Positions 22,174 through 30,768 of a stretch of 33,454 bases of DNA are shown here, one piece after another. How positions within the stretch are numbered: position 1 is the first letter of the stretch; the number at the start of each line of letters is the position of its first letter. The notes beneath the pieces are model-generated. The model was given only the letters and a program-made list of their open reading frames with translations. It was not told where the DNA came from and searched no databases. The stretch is from an uncultured Lachnospiraceae bacterium (GTDB taxonomy: Bacteria > Bacillota > Clostridia > Lachnospirales > Lachnospiraceae): assembly GCA_910586275.1 (NCBI GenBank), contig CAJUIM010000026.1, positions 1-33,454 of the forward strand, given 5' to 3'. The position numbers and the translations under genes were made by a program.

Positions 22174-23094
22174 TCAGTTGGTATAATCCTGAATAATAGG
22201 AGGTATCTGGGACAGCATGTTGTCGATATCTTCAAACATGGCGCTTTTGGTAGTTCCCAGATTGTTGGCACGGTTAATATGGTGCACGACTTCCTGATAC
22301 TGTTTCCTTGTATTTTCGAAGAAGCTGTTCAGTTCCTGCAGGGCAATTCTGGAATTGTCAATGACATCGGAAATCTCTGTCTGTACCGATGTGGCGCCTT
22401 CCGCAGCCTGTGTGATATTATCAAACATATCATAGGTTTCGTCTACTTTTGTCAGACTCTGTTCCAGTGCGTTGTGTGAGGTGTTGATGCTGTTGTTCAG
22501 TTTGTCGGTTCCGACTTCCACATCGCCGATGCTGGAATCAACTGCTGCGGCCAGGCTTTTGATTTCCTCTGCCAGATTTTTTACTTCATCCGCCACTACC
22601 GCGAATCCTTTTCCTTGTTCGCCGGCCCTTGCGGCTTCGATGGATGCGTTGAGGGAGAGAATGTTCGTCTGGTCGGCAATGGATACAATTTTGCTCATGC
22701 AGCTTTTAATATTTCTTAAGGACAGCTGGAAATCCTCAAAGGTCTTCTGCATTTCATCAAAATAGGTTTCTACCATAAGAGAACTGTTTTTCAGCTGTTC
22801 CACTTCTCCCTGCGCCTGTACTACCGACTGGGCAATGTTATCTTTCACCGATTCAAAACGGCCGGATACGGAATTGATATTGGAGAAAGTATTGTCAAAA
22901 TTCTGCAGTGTTTCTCTGAAATTTTCAGACTCTGTCAGAACATCGCTAAAGGACTTGCTGACCATGCCGAGTTCATATAAAGAGGATACTTCGCTTTGCA
23001 CAAGTGCCTGATGGTAATCTTTTAAACTGCCTGTCACATACAGCACCGGATACAGGCTTTTGGATTTCTGCTGGGATTTTTTTCCGAAACTCAT
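22174..23094 (-). CDS. Soluble methyl-accepting chemotaxis protein
   Basis: This is a 306-residue chemoreceptor without transmembrane segments or a known sensory domain. After about 70 residues of unknown N-terminal sequence it is coiled coil, with the kinase-control tip clear: SIADQTNILSLNASIEAARAGE and GKGFAVVADEVKNLAEE. It would signal through CheW and CheA. The start is ATG 23094, behind GGGAGG; the frame continues upstream into the FIST gene end, which is less likely. The FIST gene ends 13 bases before it, so the pair is an operon, and FIST may be the missing sensory part. Confidence 0.92.
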   Translation of the reverse strand: MSFGKKSQQKSKSLYPVLYVTGSLKDYHQALVQSEVSSLYELGMVSKSFSDVLTESENFRETLQNFDNTFSNINSVSGRFESVKDNIAQSVVQAQGEVEQLKNSSLMVETYFDEMQKTFEDFQLSLRNIKSCMSKIVSIADQTNILSLNASIEAARAGEQGKGFAVVADEVKNLAEEIKSLAAAVDSSIGDVEVGTDKLNNSINTSHNALEQSLTKVDETYDMFDNITQAAEGATSVQTEISDVIDNSRIALQELNSFFENTRKQYQEVVHHINRANNLGTTKSAMFEDIDNMLSQIPPIIQDYTN

Positions 23095-23107
23095 TCTATT
23101 TCCTCCC

Positions 23108-24160
23108 TTATTCAAATACAACACAAGTCATGGACTGGTTGACAAATTGATTGTTGTAATGTTCCCCGTATCCCACAAGGCCGGCATGACTGCCTAGAGT
23201 CCCCATCTCATTCAAGTATTCCTGCATATAATGATTCTCGGTAAACAGCAAGTAACGGAACAGGCAGTTTACGGAAAAGACAGCGGAAATTTTCGGAAAA
23301 TCCTGACGGATTGTCTGTATGGTATTTTTTACAATTGCCTTGTAATCCCCTAATTCCAGCATAATCAGCACATCGGAATCGTTTACCTGCCGGAAGCAGG
23401 TCAAAGCATTTCCGTTCACTTCTTTAATGGATATGATGCATGTTTCGCTTCCGTTGATTTTCCCGAAAGGATTTTTAAAAGTCTGGGTCAGAATTTCTTT
23501 TTCCGTTATATGGAGAATATCCTGATATACTTGTTTTGCCGATTTCCCGTTTAGCTTTCCGATTATGTAGTTGGCTTTATCTGTTTTGGAGGCAATGAAG
23601 CGGTAATTGCCTTTTTGATGGTAAATGTTTTCTTTGTAGGCTTTTACCCTGCCGTTATTTTTAACGAGGGCATATGCCACGGCATCTTGATATACTTTGC
23701 CGTTGGCAGATATTTTCCCGCCGTCTCCGGTACCTCCTACCAATGGAATGTTGCGGTGCTTCAATACGCTGTAAATAGTGGTGAGTACGCAGGCATCATT
23801 GGCGGAACAAAAATCGATGCAGACCGTATCCCTGCCGGAGCCGTTTACATCATGTACATCTTTTTCCAATCGGTCAATATATTTAACGGGCATAAGCGAT
23901 ACGTTCTCTAATACATTGGCAGCCGCGCCGGCAATGCCGTAATAGGCTATGACACTTACTCCCTTCTCCGCGACTTTTGTATCATAACTCATACCGATGC
24001 ATCCGATGCTCGGCACTTTCGGAAAAAGTTCTTCTAACTTTTTTACATGTGCCTCAAATTGCCCGCTGTTGGACATCAGCATGATTAGTTGGGGTTTGTC
24101 CAATCCGCGGACTGCTTCCTGCAAGTTTCCGCTTTGGCTCATACCAAAAAACTGTCTCAC
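23108..24160 (-). CDS. FIST-domain sensory protein
   Basis: This is a 350-residue cytoplasmic protein with FIST_N (about residues 20-190, including LVGGTGDGG) and FIST_C (about 200-345, including FSVNCLFRYLLF and GLVGYGEHYNNQFVNQSMTCVVFE). FIST domains are proposed to bind small ligands such as amino acids and usually accompany signalling proteins. The start is GTG 24160, supported by GAGAGGG 8 bases upstream. The promoter is at 24214-24243. It is co-transcribed with the soluble chemoreceptor downstream. Confidence 0.88.
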   Translation of the reverse strand: MRQFFGMSQSGNLQEAVRGLDKPQLIMLMSNSGQFEAHVKKLEELFPKVPSIGCIGMSYDTKVAEKGVSVIAYYGIAGAAANVLENVSLMPVKYIDRLEKDVHDVNGSGRDTVCIDFCSANDACVLTTIYSVLKHRNIPLVGGTGDGGKISANGKVYQDAVAYALVKNNGRVKAYKENIYHQKGNYRFIASKTDKANYIIGKLNGKSAKQVYQDILHITEKEILTQTFKNPFGKINGSETCIISIKEVNGNALTCFRQVNDSDVLIMLELGDYKAIVKNTIQTIRQDFPKISAVFSVNCLFRYLLFTENHYMQEYLNEMGTLGSHAGLVGYGEHYNNQFVNQSMTCVVFE

Positions 24161-24213
24161 TTTATCGCCCTCTCTTCCTTATCAATCTCTCATGTCATTC
24201 TTAATTAAATATT

Positions 24214-24243
24214 ATTATACTTTAGTACCAGACAGAAGGTCAA
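24214..24243 (-). promoter_or_regulatory. Sigma-A promoter of FIST-MCP operon
   Basis: On the minus strand TTGACC (24243-24238) and TATAAT (24219-24214) are separated by 18 bases. It is back to back with the promoter of the aldo/keto reductase, which lies 10 bases to its right. Confidence 0.7.
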
Positions 24244-24252
24244 TAATTATTG

Positions 24253-24281
24253 TTGAAATTTTGTGTAAGAAGAGGTATTAT
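24253..24281 (+). promoter_or_regulatory. Sigma-A promoter of the aldo/keto reductase
   Basis: TTGAAA (24253-24258) and TATTAT (24276-24281) are separated by 17 bases. Confidence 0.6.
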
Positions 24282-24353
24282 GTTTACTGTCTGCAAACAC
24301 ATATGCCAAGACGGGTATACAGACAGGCCGGACAGGGAAAGGAAGGGAAACGT

Positions 24354-25361
24354 ATGCAGAAGGTGATATTGGGCAGGACAGGGATGGAAGTGAGCAAAAA
24401 TGGGTTCGGTGCGCTGCCGATACAGCGAATATCGAAAAAGGAAGCGGTATACCTGCTTCAGAAAGCATTTTACAACGGCATTAATTATTTTGACACCGCA
24501 AGAGGGTATACGGACAGCGAGGAGAAACTGGGGGCGGCGTTTTCCTATATAAGGGAGAAGCTGATTATAAGCACAAAGACCGGGGCGCAGGATGCAGACG
24601 GATTTTGGAAGGATTTGGAGACAAGCCTGCGGATGCTTGGCACGGATTATATAGATATTTATCAGTTCCATAATCCTGCATTCTGTCCGAAGCCCGGCGA
24701 CGGGTCAGGGCTGTACGAAGCGGCGTTGGAGGCTAAGAAGCAAGGGAAAATCCGGGCAATCGGGTTTACCAACCATAGGTTGGCAGTGGCTAAGGAAGCC
24801 ATTGAATCCGGATTGTACGAAACTATGCAGTTTCCGTTTTCTTATCTGGCGGACGAGAAGGACATGGAAATCGTAGATAGGTGCAGGGAGACAGGCATGG
24901 GATTTATCGCCATGAAAGCATTGGCAGGGGGACTGATTGCCAATTCGGCTCTTGCGTATGCATATATGGCTGAATTCAGCCATGTGGCTCCTATTTGGGG
25001 AATTCAGCGGGAAAACGAATTGGATGAGTTTCTGGCTTATCATACGGCTCCTCCGGTACTGACAGAGCAGATGAAAAAGGAAATAGAAGAGGAGAGGCAG
25101 GGACTGGCAGGGGATTTCTGCAGGGGCTGCGGGTATTGCATGCCATGTCCGGCAGGCATTGAAATCAATAATTGCGCGAGAATGGGTTTGCTGCTGCGCC
25201 GGGCTCCGAAAGAAGGGTATTTGGGTGCGGAATGGCAGGAAAAAATGAAAAAGATTGAAAATTGCCTGCATTGTGGAAAATGTAAGGGAAAATGTCCTTA
25301 TGGGCTGGATACGCCGACGCTGCTTGCCAAAAATTATGAGGATTACAAGACTTTTTTATAG
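24354..25361 (+). CDS. Aldo/keto reductase with C-terminal 4Fe-4S domain
   Basis: This is a 335-residue protein. Residues 1 to about 245 are the AKR barrel (VSKNGFGALPIQR, FDTARGYTDSEEKLG with the catalytic D and Y, and later IGFTNHR). The last 80 residues carry a ferredoxin-like domain with two cysteine groups, CRGCGYCMPCP and CLHCGKCKGKCPYG, suited to 4Fe-4S clusters. This fused AKR type is frequent in anaerobes; the substrate is unknown. Start is ATG 24354 (MQKVILGRTG) with GGAAGGG upstream. The open frame extends far upstream, but that part overlaps the promoter and the opposite gene. bioY follows 27 bases later. Confidence 0.9.
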   Translation: MQKVILGRTGMEVSKNGFGALPIQRISKKEAVYLLQKAFYNGINYFDTARGYTDSEEKLGAAFSYIREKLIISTKTGAQDADGFWKDLETSLRMLGTDYIDIYQFHNPAFCPKPGDGSGLYEAALEAKKQGKIRAIGFTNHRLAVAKEAIESGLYETMQFPFSYLADEKDMEIVDRCRETGMGFIAMKALAGGLIANSALAYAYMAEFSHVAPIWGIQRENELDEFLAYHTAPPVLTEQMKKEIEEERQGLAGDFCRGCGYCMPCPAGIEINNCARMGLLLRRAPKEGYLGAEWQEKMKKIENCLHCGKCKGKCPYGLDTPTLLAKNYEDYKTFL

Positions 25362-25388
25362 AGCATGGGCCGGAAGGGTGAGATTGAA

Positions 25389-25937
25389 ATGAGGGCATCG
25401 GAAAACAAGACATACGATATGGTTTATATAGGTGTATTTGCGGTATTGATGGTAATTTGCACATGGATTTCCATACCGATGGCGGTTCCCTTTACCCTGC
25501 AGACCTTTGCGGTATTCTTTTCGGTGGGGATGCTTGGCGGAAAGAAGGGGACAATTGTTATTTTGGTGTATATATTATTGGGGATTATAGGGCTTCCGGT
25601 ATTTTCCGGCTTTATGGGAGGCATCGGGAAACTGCTGGGGAATACCGGAGGGTATATCATTGGCTTTGTTTTTTCCTCCTTGGCTATGTGGGGGATGGAA
25701 AGGCTGGTTGGCAGGAAGATATGGGCACTTGGGATATCGATGGTATTGGGGCTTATTATTTGTTATGTCTTCGGCACGGCATGGTTTATGGCAGTGTATG
25801 CGGAAAATGCAGGGACAGTGGGACTGATGACGGTTTTAGGGTGGTGTGTGTTTCCGTTTATTGTGCCGGATCTGATAAAAATTGCGCTGGCGCTTGCATT
25901 GAGCGGCCGGCTGCGGCATTTTCTGCATCAGCCCTGA
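25389..25937 (+). CDS. bioY: Biotin transporter substrate-binding subunit BioY
   Basis: This 182-residue integral membrane protein is the S component of an ECF-type biotin importer. It has about six hydrophobic helices and the family motifs MAVPFTLQTFAVF and GLPVFSGFMGGIGKLLGNTGGYIIGF. The energising EcfA and EcfT parts are not in the window and are probably shared. ATG 25389 has GGAAGGGTGAG upstream; an ATG at 25365 has none. No BirA-type biotin operator was recognised. The gene is in one line with the reductase. Confidence 0.93.
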   Translation: MRASENKTYDMVYIGVFAVLMVICTWISIPMAVPFTLQTFAVFFSVGMLGGKKGTIVILVYILLGIIGLPVFSGFMGGIGKLLGNTGGYIIGFVFSSLAMWGMERLVGRKIWALGISMVLGLIICYVFGTAWFMAVYAENAGTVGLMTVLGWCVFPFIVPDLIKIALALALSGRLRHFLHQP

Positions 25938-26046
25938 AAGCCACTCTGCGTCTGCAGCGGAGAGAAAAGATTCTGCATATGCTGCGGAGTCAAGACTGTA
26001 TTTCCTGCATACTAATATAAAGAGCGTATTGCGAAAGGGATACGGA

Positions 26047-26322
26047 ATGGGGAAAAAGACAGGGAACCTGGCTTCCTTGCATCCGGGACAGCAGGGGTGG
26101 ATTTCAGACATACATGCGGAAGAGGATATAGGACAGAGACTTAGAGATATGGGGCTGGTGGAAGGCAGCAGAATAGAATGCGCCTACCGCAGCCCTTTTG
26201 GCGATCCTACGGCCTATTTTGTGAAAGGGACATTGATAGCCATCAGGAATAGGGATGCGGAAAATATAGACATAGAATCAGAAAGTCCGTTATTTGGGGG
26301 GAGTGGCAGGGAATGGGGGTAA
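26047..26322 (+). CDS. feoA: Ferrous iron transport protein FeoA
   Basis: This is a 91-residue SH3-like cytoplasmic protein that assists FeoB in ferrous iron uptake. The pattern ASLHPGQQGWISDI, then RLRDMGLVEGSRIECAYRSPFGDPTAY and the final RNRDAENIDIE is typical of FeoA. ATG 26047 has AAAGGGA upstream; the TTG at 26029 is less likely. It overlaps feoB by 10 bases. No clear promoter or Fur box was found in the 109 bases after bioY. Confidence 0.92.
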   Translation: MGKKTGNLASLHPGQQGWISDIHAEEDIGQRLRDMGLVEGSRIECAYRSPFGDPTAYFVKGTLIAIRNRDAENIDIESESPLFGGSGREWG

Positions 26323-28208
26323 GTAATGTTTCGGCAGAAATAGGCACGGGCTGCAGCGGCTTGGAAATCAAAAAGAAAAGAGGCAATGATATTGTAGTGG
26401 CTTTGGCCGGCAATCCTAATGTAGGGAAGAGCACAGTATTCAATGCCATGACAGGATTGCACCAGCATACCGGCAACTGGGCGGGAAAAACAGTGGCAAA
26501 TGCACAGGGATATGCAGCTTACGGGCAGCAGGGGTATGTGATGGTGGATATTCCGGGATGTTATTCTTTACATACACGTTCGGCGGAGGAAGATGCGGCA
26601 AGGGAATTTATCCGTTCCGGCGTGGCCGATGTAGTGGCAGTGGTCTGCGACGCGGTATGCTTGGAACGGAATATGGAGTTGGCACTGCAGATAATGGAAC
26701 TGACGGACAAAGTGGTGATCTGTGTGAACTTAATGGACGAGGCGGCGAAGAAAAAGATCCGCATAGACTTAAAAGGTCTGCAGGATAGGCTGGGAGTTCC
26801 TGTCATAGGGACATCGGCCAGAGAAGGCATAGGGATCCAGGCCTTATATCAGGCAATTAACGAGGCGGCGGCAAGGCAGAAAAGCGGCAATGGGGAATAT
26901 AGCAGTCCGCAAGGGACAGACAGGGCTGGGGCAGTCTGCCGGGGGCTGATAAAATATGAAGACAGCAGCTATCTGGCCGCTGACCGGAAAAAGGATAGGA
27001 TTTTTACCGGAAAGATAACGGCAGTGCCAATTATGTTTTTGCTTTTATTGGGCACATTCTGGCTGACCATGATAGGGGCCAATTATCCTTCGGAATTGCT
27101 GCGGAATCTTTTTGCATTTCTGGAAGGGAAACTGATGGACGGACTTTTGCGGATAAGGGTACCGGCCCCACTTCGGGAGATGCTTGTGTACGGGGTGTAT
27201 AGGGTGGTGGCTTGGATCGCGGCAGTTATGCTGCCTCCTATGGCAATCTTCTTTCCTCTGTTTACCGTTATGGAAGATTCCGGATATCTGCCTCGGGTGG
27301 CGTTTAACTTGGATAAATGCTTCAGGAAATGCAATGCATGCGGGAAGCAGAGCCTTACTATGTGCATGGCGTTCGGATGCAATGCGGCAGGAGTGACCGG
27401 ATGCCGTATCATTGATTCTCCCCGGGAACGGCTGATTGCCATTATAACAAACAGTTTTGTGCCGTGCAATGGCAGGTTTCCTGCATTGATTGCCATTATT
27501 TCCATGTTTTTCATAGGCGGGGAGGCAGGGGTTGGAAAATCATTCCTTTCCGCATTGGTGTTGGCCGGATTTATTGTTTTGGGCGTAGGGATGACTTTTT
27601 TTGTTTCTTGGTTTCTTTCGGTTACCATGTTAAAAGGTATGCCTTCATTTTTTGCATTGGAATTGCCCCCTTACCGCCGTCCGCAGATTGGACGCATAGC
27701 GGTAAGGTCTGTCTGTGACAGGACAATATTTGTATTGGGGCGGGCCATGGCGGCGGCAGCGCCGGCGGGGCTTATTATCTGGCTGATGGCCAATTGCCGG
27801 GTGGGGAATATGACGGTGCTGTCATATTTGGCAGGGGTATTAAATCCGATTGCAAGGATGATGGGACTGGACGGTGTTATATTGCTGGCATTTATATTGG
27901 GAATGCCGGCCAATGAAATTGTGGTGCCCATCATTATTATGGCATATCTGTCAAAGGGGACATTGACAGATATCGGTGATTATAATATTCTGAAGCAGCT
28001 GCTGACAGACAATGGATGGACATGGGTGACGGCGGTGAGTACCATGCTTTTCTCGCTGTTTCATTGGCCCTGCGCCACAGCCTGCATGACAATACGCAAG
28101 GAGACAGGCAGCCTGAAATGGACTTTGGCTGCCATTCTGATTCCGACGCTGCTGGGGGTCATTGTCTGCATGGTTTTCTGTTTTGCAGCCAATCATGTCC
28201 GTTTATAG
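26313..28208 (+). CDS. feoB: Ferrous iron transporter FeoB
   Basis: This is a 631-residue membrane protein with an N-terminal G domain. G1 is GNPNVGKS (residues 33-40), G3 is DIPG and G4 is NLMD. A helical GDI-like linker is followed by the membrane region with the two gate repeats; CGKQSLTMCMAFGCNAAGVTGCR marks the first gate with its conserved cysteine. The C-terminus contains LFHWPCATACMTI. It imports Fe(II), important in anaerobic gut conditions. The start overlaps the end of feoA, so translation is coupled. Confidence 0.96.
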   Translation: MGVSNVSAEIGTGCSGLEIKKKRGNDIVVALAGNPNVGKSTVFNAMTGLHQHTGNWAGKTVANAQGYAAYGQQGYVMVDIPGCYSLHTRSAEEDAAREFIRSGVADVVAVVCDAVCLERNMELALQIMELTDKVVICVNLMDEAAKKKIRIDLKGLQDRLGVPVIGTSAREGIGIQALYQAINEAAARQKSGNGEYSSPQGTDRAGAVCRGLIKYEDSSYLAADRKKDRIFTGKITAVPIMFLLLLGTFWLTMIGANYPSELLRNLFAFLEGKLMDGLLRIRVPAPLREMLVYGVYRVVAWIAAVMLPPMAIFFPLFTVMEDSGYLPRVAFNLDKCFRKCNACGKQSLTMCMAFGCNAAGVTGCRIIDSPRERLIAIITNSFVPCNGRFPALIAIISMFFIGGEAGVGKSFLSALVLAGFIVLGVGMTFFVSWFLSVTMLKGMPSFFALELPPYRRPQIGRIAVRSVCDRTIFVLGRAMAAAAPAGLIIWLMANCRVGNMTVLSYLAGVLNPIARMMGLDGVILLAFILGMPANEIVVPIIIMAYLSKGTLTDIGDYNILKQLLTDNGWTWVTAVSTMLFSLFHWPCATACMTIRKETGSLKWTLAAILIPTLLGVIVCMVFCFAANHVRL

Positions 28209-28316
28209 GTCTTCATGAAAACGGAATAAAAAGGAATTTTGCAAATTCTGCGGTTTATCTTCCATTTGGCGGCAGGTTGCTTTATAATAGTCAGCAGATG
28301 ACAAGGAGGATCGGAT

Positions 28317-29189
28317 ATGCAAGGACGGCCACAGAGAATGTACGCAAAGTGCAGGATATGCGGGGATGAGACGGAACATAAATTGTATTATGTGAAGGAA
28401 ATGTTTTTCGGGACGGGGCAGGAGTTTATTTATTTTGAGTGTGAGAAATGTCAGTGTATTCAGATTGCGGAGATGCCGGAGGATATGGATGCGTTTTACG
28501 GCAGTGATTATTATAGCTTCAGTAAGCCGGTATTGAAAGAGCCTGCAGCATCGAAACGCATCGAAACGCGGGTTCTCGATGTTGGATGCGGAGCGGGGAA
28601 ATGGCTGGCCGATAAATATGTAGAGGGGCATGTTAACCTCTTTGGGTGCGATCCTTTTCTGGAGGCCGATCTCTCTTATGGGGAATGCATTCATATAAAG
28701 AGATGCACCATACATGAAATGGATGGTTCTTTTGAAGTGATACGCCTGCATGATTCGTTTGAGCATGTAGGAGATCCTTTGGATGTCTTGATCAGTATTG
28801 GTCGGTTATTGACGGATTCGGGCATGGCTCTTGTGAGCATACCCGTATATCCCAATGCGGCATTTGATATTTTCAAAGAAGACTGGTATCAGTGGGATGC
28901 ACCTAGGCATTTATTTCTGCATTCCGTGAAAAGCATGGAATTTCTTTGTCAAAAAGCCGGATTGAGAATTCAGGATATTAATTATAATTCCGATTATCGG
29001 CAGTTTGTGTCTAGCCTTTTGTGCCGGAGCGGAGTGCCGTATATGGAGCAAAGCAATGAGGTGATGGTCACCGGGATTGGACAGCAGCAAATCGATCAAT
29101 TTAAGAAGCTGACAGAGGAACTGAACCGGAAAGGATACGGGGATCATGCCGTATTTGTCATAGTGAAGGAGAGAAAGGGAGGCTTATGA
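28317..29189 (+). CDS. Class I SAM-dependent methyltransferase with zinc-binding N-terminus
   Basis: This is a 290-residue protein. The N-terminal 45 residues hold a four-cysteine zinc site (CRICG, CEKCQC), as in the C-methyltransferase-like enzymes of sugar biosynthesis. The Rossmann core begins with motif I VLDVGCGAGKWL, followed by FGCDPF and the acceptor-side HDSFEHVGDP. The C-terminal part contains WDAPRHLFLHS. The substrate is unknown; a sugar or surface-glycan intermediate is possible from family resemblance. ATG 28317 follows AAGGAGG. A TATAAT at 28283-28288 may be its -10; the -35 is weak. Confidence 0.85.
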   Translation: MQGRPQRMYAKCRICGDETEHKLYYVKEMFFGTGQEFIYFECEKCQCIQIAEMPEDMDAFYGSDYYSFSKPVLKEPAASKRIETRVLDVGCGAGKWLADKYVEGHVNLFGCDPFLEADLSYGECIHIKRCTIHEMDGSFEVIRLHDSFEHVGDPLDVLISIGRLLTDSGMALVSIPVYPNAAFDIFKEDWYQWDAPRHLFLHSVKSMEFLCQKAGLRIQDINYNSDYRQFVSSLLCRSGVPYMEQSNEVMVTGIGQQQIDQFKKLTEELNRKGYGDHAVFVIVKERKGGL

Positions 29190-29247
29190 CAGCAAATGTG
29201 CGGCAATGGTTTGCCGTCTGAAGCATAGTCGAAAAGAGGAATGGGTT

Positions 29248-30084
29248 ATGGAAGGAATAGCTGACAAAGAAAAAATAGGGAAGGAAAAAGCTGTGAAAGA
29301 AAAAGAACTAACCGGAAGAAACGGAAAAAAGGGCATTACCGGCAGCACCTTAAAGCTGATTGCCATTATTGCCATGTTTATCGACCATGTGGGCGCAATC
29401 GTGCTGGCGAGGATGCTGATGATCGGGCCGGGAGGGCAGATGGGCGTGATGCAGGCGAATATGAAACTGATTTATTTATATTTGGCATTGCGTTTTATCG
29501 GCCGGTTGGGATTTCCCATTTTCTGCTATTTGCTGATCGAGGGATTCCGGTACACCAGGAACGTGAAGAAATATGCAGGGAGGCTGTTTCTTTTTGCGCT
29601 GATCTCCGAACTGCCTTTTGACCTTGGCTTTGCGGGAAGTGTTTTTTATATGGATTATCAGAACGTATTTTTTACGCTGTTTATCGGGCTTTTGGTGATA
29701 GCGGGGCTTCGTTTTGCGGAAGGGAAAGCGGAATGGAATAAGGGATTACGGGCGGTGCTCGTTGTGTGTATGCTGGTTGCAGGGGCGGGAGCGGCAGAAT
29801 TGCTCAGGACGGATTATGGAGCCATGGGGGTTTTGACGATTGTGATTATGTATCTGTTCCGGAAAAACCGGGTGCTGGAGGCAGGAGCAGGCTGTGTGAT
29901 GCTGACGGCAATGCAGCTGATGGAAATATCTTCTTTTTTTGTGCTGATTCCGATCCGTATGTATAACGGAAGACGGGGATGGAATATAAAATGGTTTTTC
30001 TATGCTTTTTATCCGCTGCATATTCTGCTGCTGTATCTGATTGCCTGTGCCATGGGGCTGGGTGGGATAAGGCTTATGAGGTAG
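29248..30084 (+). CDS. TraX family membrane protein
   Basis: This is a 278-residue protein with a charged 30-residue N-terminus rich in K and E, then about eight hydrophobic helices. The family core is visible: STLKLIAIIAMFIDHVGAI, then RFIGRLGFPIFCYLLIEGF, SELPFDLGF and FFYAFYPLHI. TraX proteins were named for F-pilin acetylation, but in Firmicutes they are chromosomal membrane proteins of unknown role, likely acyltransferase-like. ATG 29248 has GAGG upstream. The methyltransferase ends 58 bases earlier. Confidence 0.85.
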   Translation: MEGIADKEKIGKEKAVKEKELTGRNGKKGITGSTLKLIAIIAMFIDHVGAIVLARMLMIGPGGQMGVMQANMKLIYLYLALRFIGRLGFPIFCYLLIEGFRYTRNVKKYAGRLFLFALISELPFDLGFAGSVFYMDYQNVFFTLFIGLLVIAGLRFAEGKAEWNKGLRAVLVVCMLVAGAGAAELLRTDYGAMGVLTIVIMYLFRKNRVLEAGAGCVMLTAMQLMEISSFFVLIPIRMYNGRRGWNIKWFFYAFYPLHILLLYLIACAMGLGGIRLMR

Positions 30085-30152
30085 CGTAATGCCAAAAGCA
30101 GCGCCGGATGCCGAGTTTACTGTTTTTTAATTAAAATTTGGGAATGGTTTTA

Positions 30153-30180
30153 TTGTATTTTTCTGCATGAGAATTAGAAT
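30153..30180 (+). promoter_or_regulatory. Sigma-A promoter of the zinc-ribbon gene
   Basis: TTGTAT (30153-30158) and TAGAAT (30175-30180) are separated by 16 bases, 50 bases before the chosen start. Confidence 0.5.
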
Positions 30181-30230
30181 AAATATAAAAGATGATTGAT
30201 ATTTATTTGCAAAGAAACGAGGGAACGGCA

Positions 30231-30635
30231 GTGAAGGAGAAATTTATTCGGTTTATGCAGGGAAGATATGGATCTTACGGGGCGGATTCGATGAATCGTT
30301 TTTTGCTGGGCAGTGCAATGGCGGCAATGATTCTTTCCCTTTTTACAAGATGGGAATTTTTATACATAATAGCTTTGGCTGCGCTTATATATGCGTATTT
30401 CCGGATGTTTTCCAGAAATTATCAGAAACGGTACGCGGAAAATCAAATCTTTTTAAGATATACTTCCAAAATACGGGGCAAATGGTCTGCGGAGAAAAGC
30501 CTGATGGCGCAGCGGAAGACGCATCATATCTATAAATGCCCTAACTGCCGTCAGAAGATAAGGATACCAAAGGGAAAGGGGAAAATTGCAGTCAAGTGCC
30601 CTAAGTGCAGTACGGAATTTATTAAAAAAAGCTGA
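30231..30635 (+). CDS. Small membrane protein with C-terminal zinc ribbon
   Basis: This is a 134-residue protein. The N-terminal FMQGRYGSYGADSMNRFLL is followed by two hydrophobic helices (about residues 25-60), a basic linker, and a zinc ribbon made of CPNC and CPKC at the end. It recalls a protein type common in Lachnospiraceae but of unknown function. The start is GTG 30231, with GAGGGAA 6 bases upstream; ATG 30192 is an alternative with no ribosome site. A terminator follows at 30692-30731. Confidence 0.75.
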   Translation: MKEKFIRFMQGRYGSYGADSMNRFLLGSAMAAMILSLFTRWEFLYIIALAALIYAYFRMFSRNYQKRYAENQIFLRYTSKIRGKWSAEKSLMAQRKTHHIYKCPNCRQKIRIPKGKGKIAVKCPKCSTEFIKKS

Positions 30636-30691
30636 GTAAGGGCTGAATATCCTGTCCTTGGCATGGCGGATGGCTTATAAAGCGGAAAAAG

Positions 30692-30731
30692 GCATCTGAA
30701 AATCCTATTGGATTCTCAGATGCTTTTTTTT
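30692..30731 (+). terminator. Intrinsic terminator
   Basis: GCATCTGAAAATCC pairs with GGATTCTCAGATGC around a TATT loop, with a long T-run after it. It ends the zinc-ribbon transcript and lies just before the convergent C39-like gene end. Confidence 0.9.
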
Positions 30732-30768
30732 CGGATATTCTACGGCAGATTTTTAAGGCTGCTTTTTG

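Noticed and set aside
23997..24353. N-terminal extension of the aldo/keto reductase
   Set aside because: It would overlap the opposite FIST gene and both promoters, and the reductase family begins at MQKVILGRTG.
25938..26046. Fur box or sigma-A promoter before feoA
   Set aside because: No palindrome close to the Fur consensus and no hexamer pair with proper spacing could be supported.
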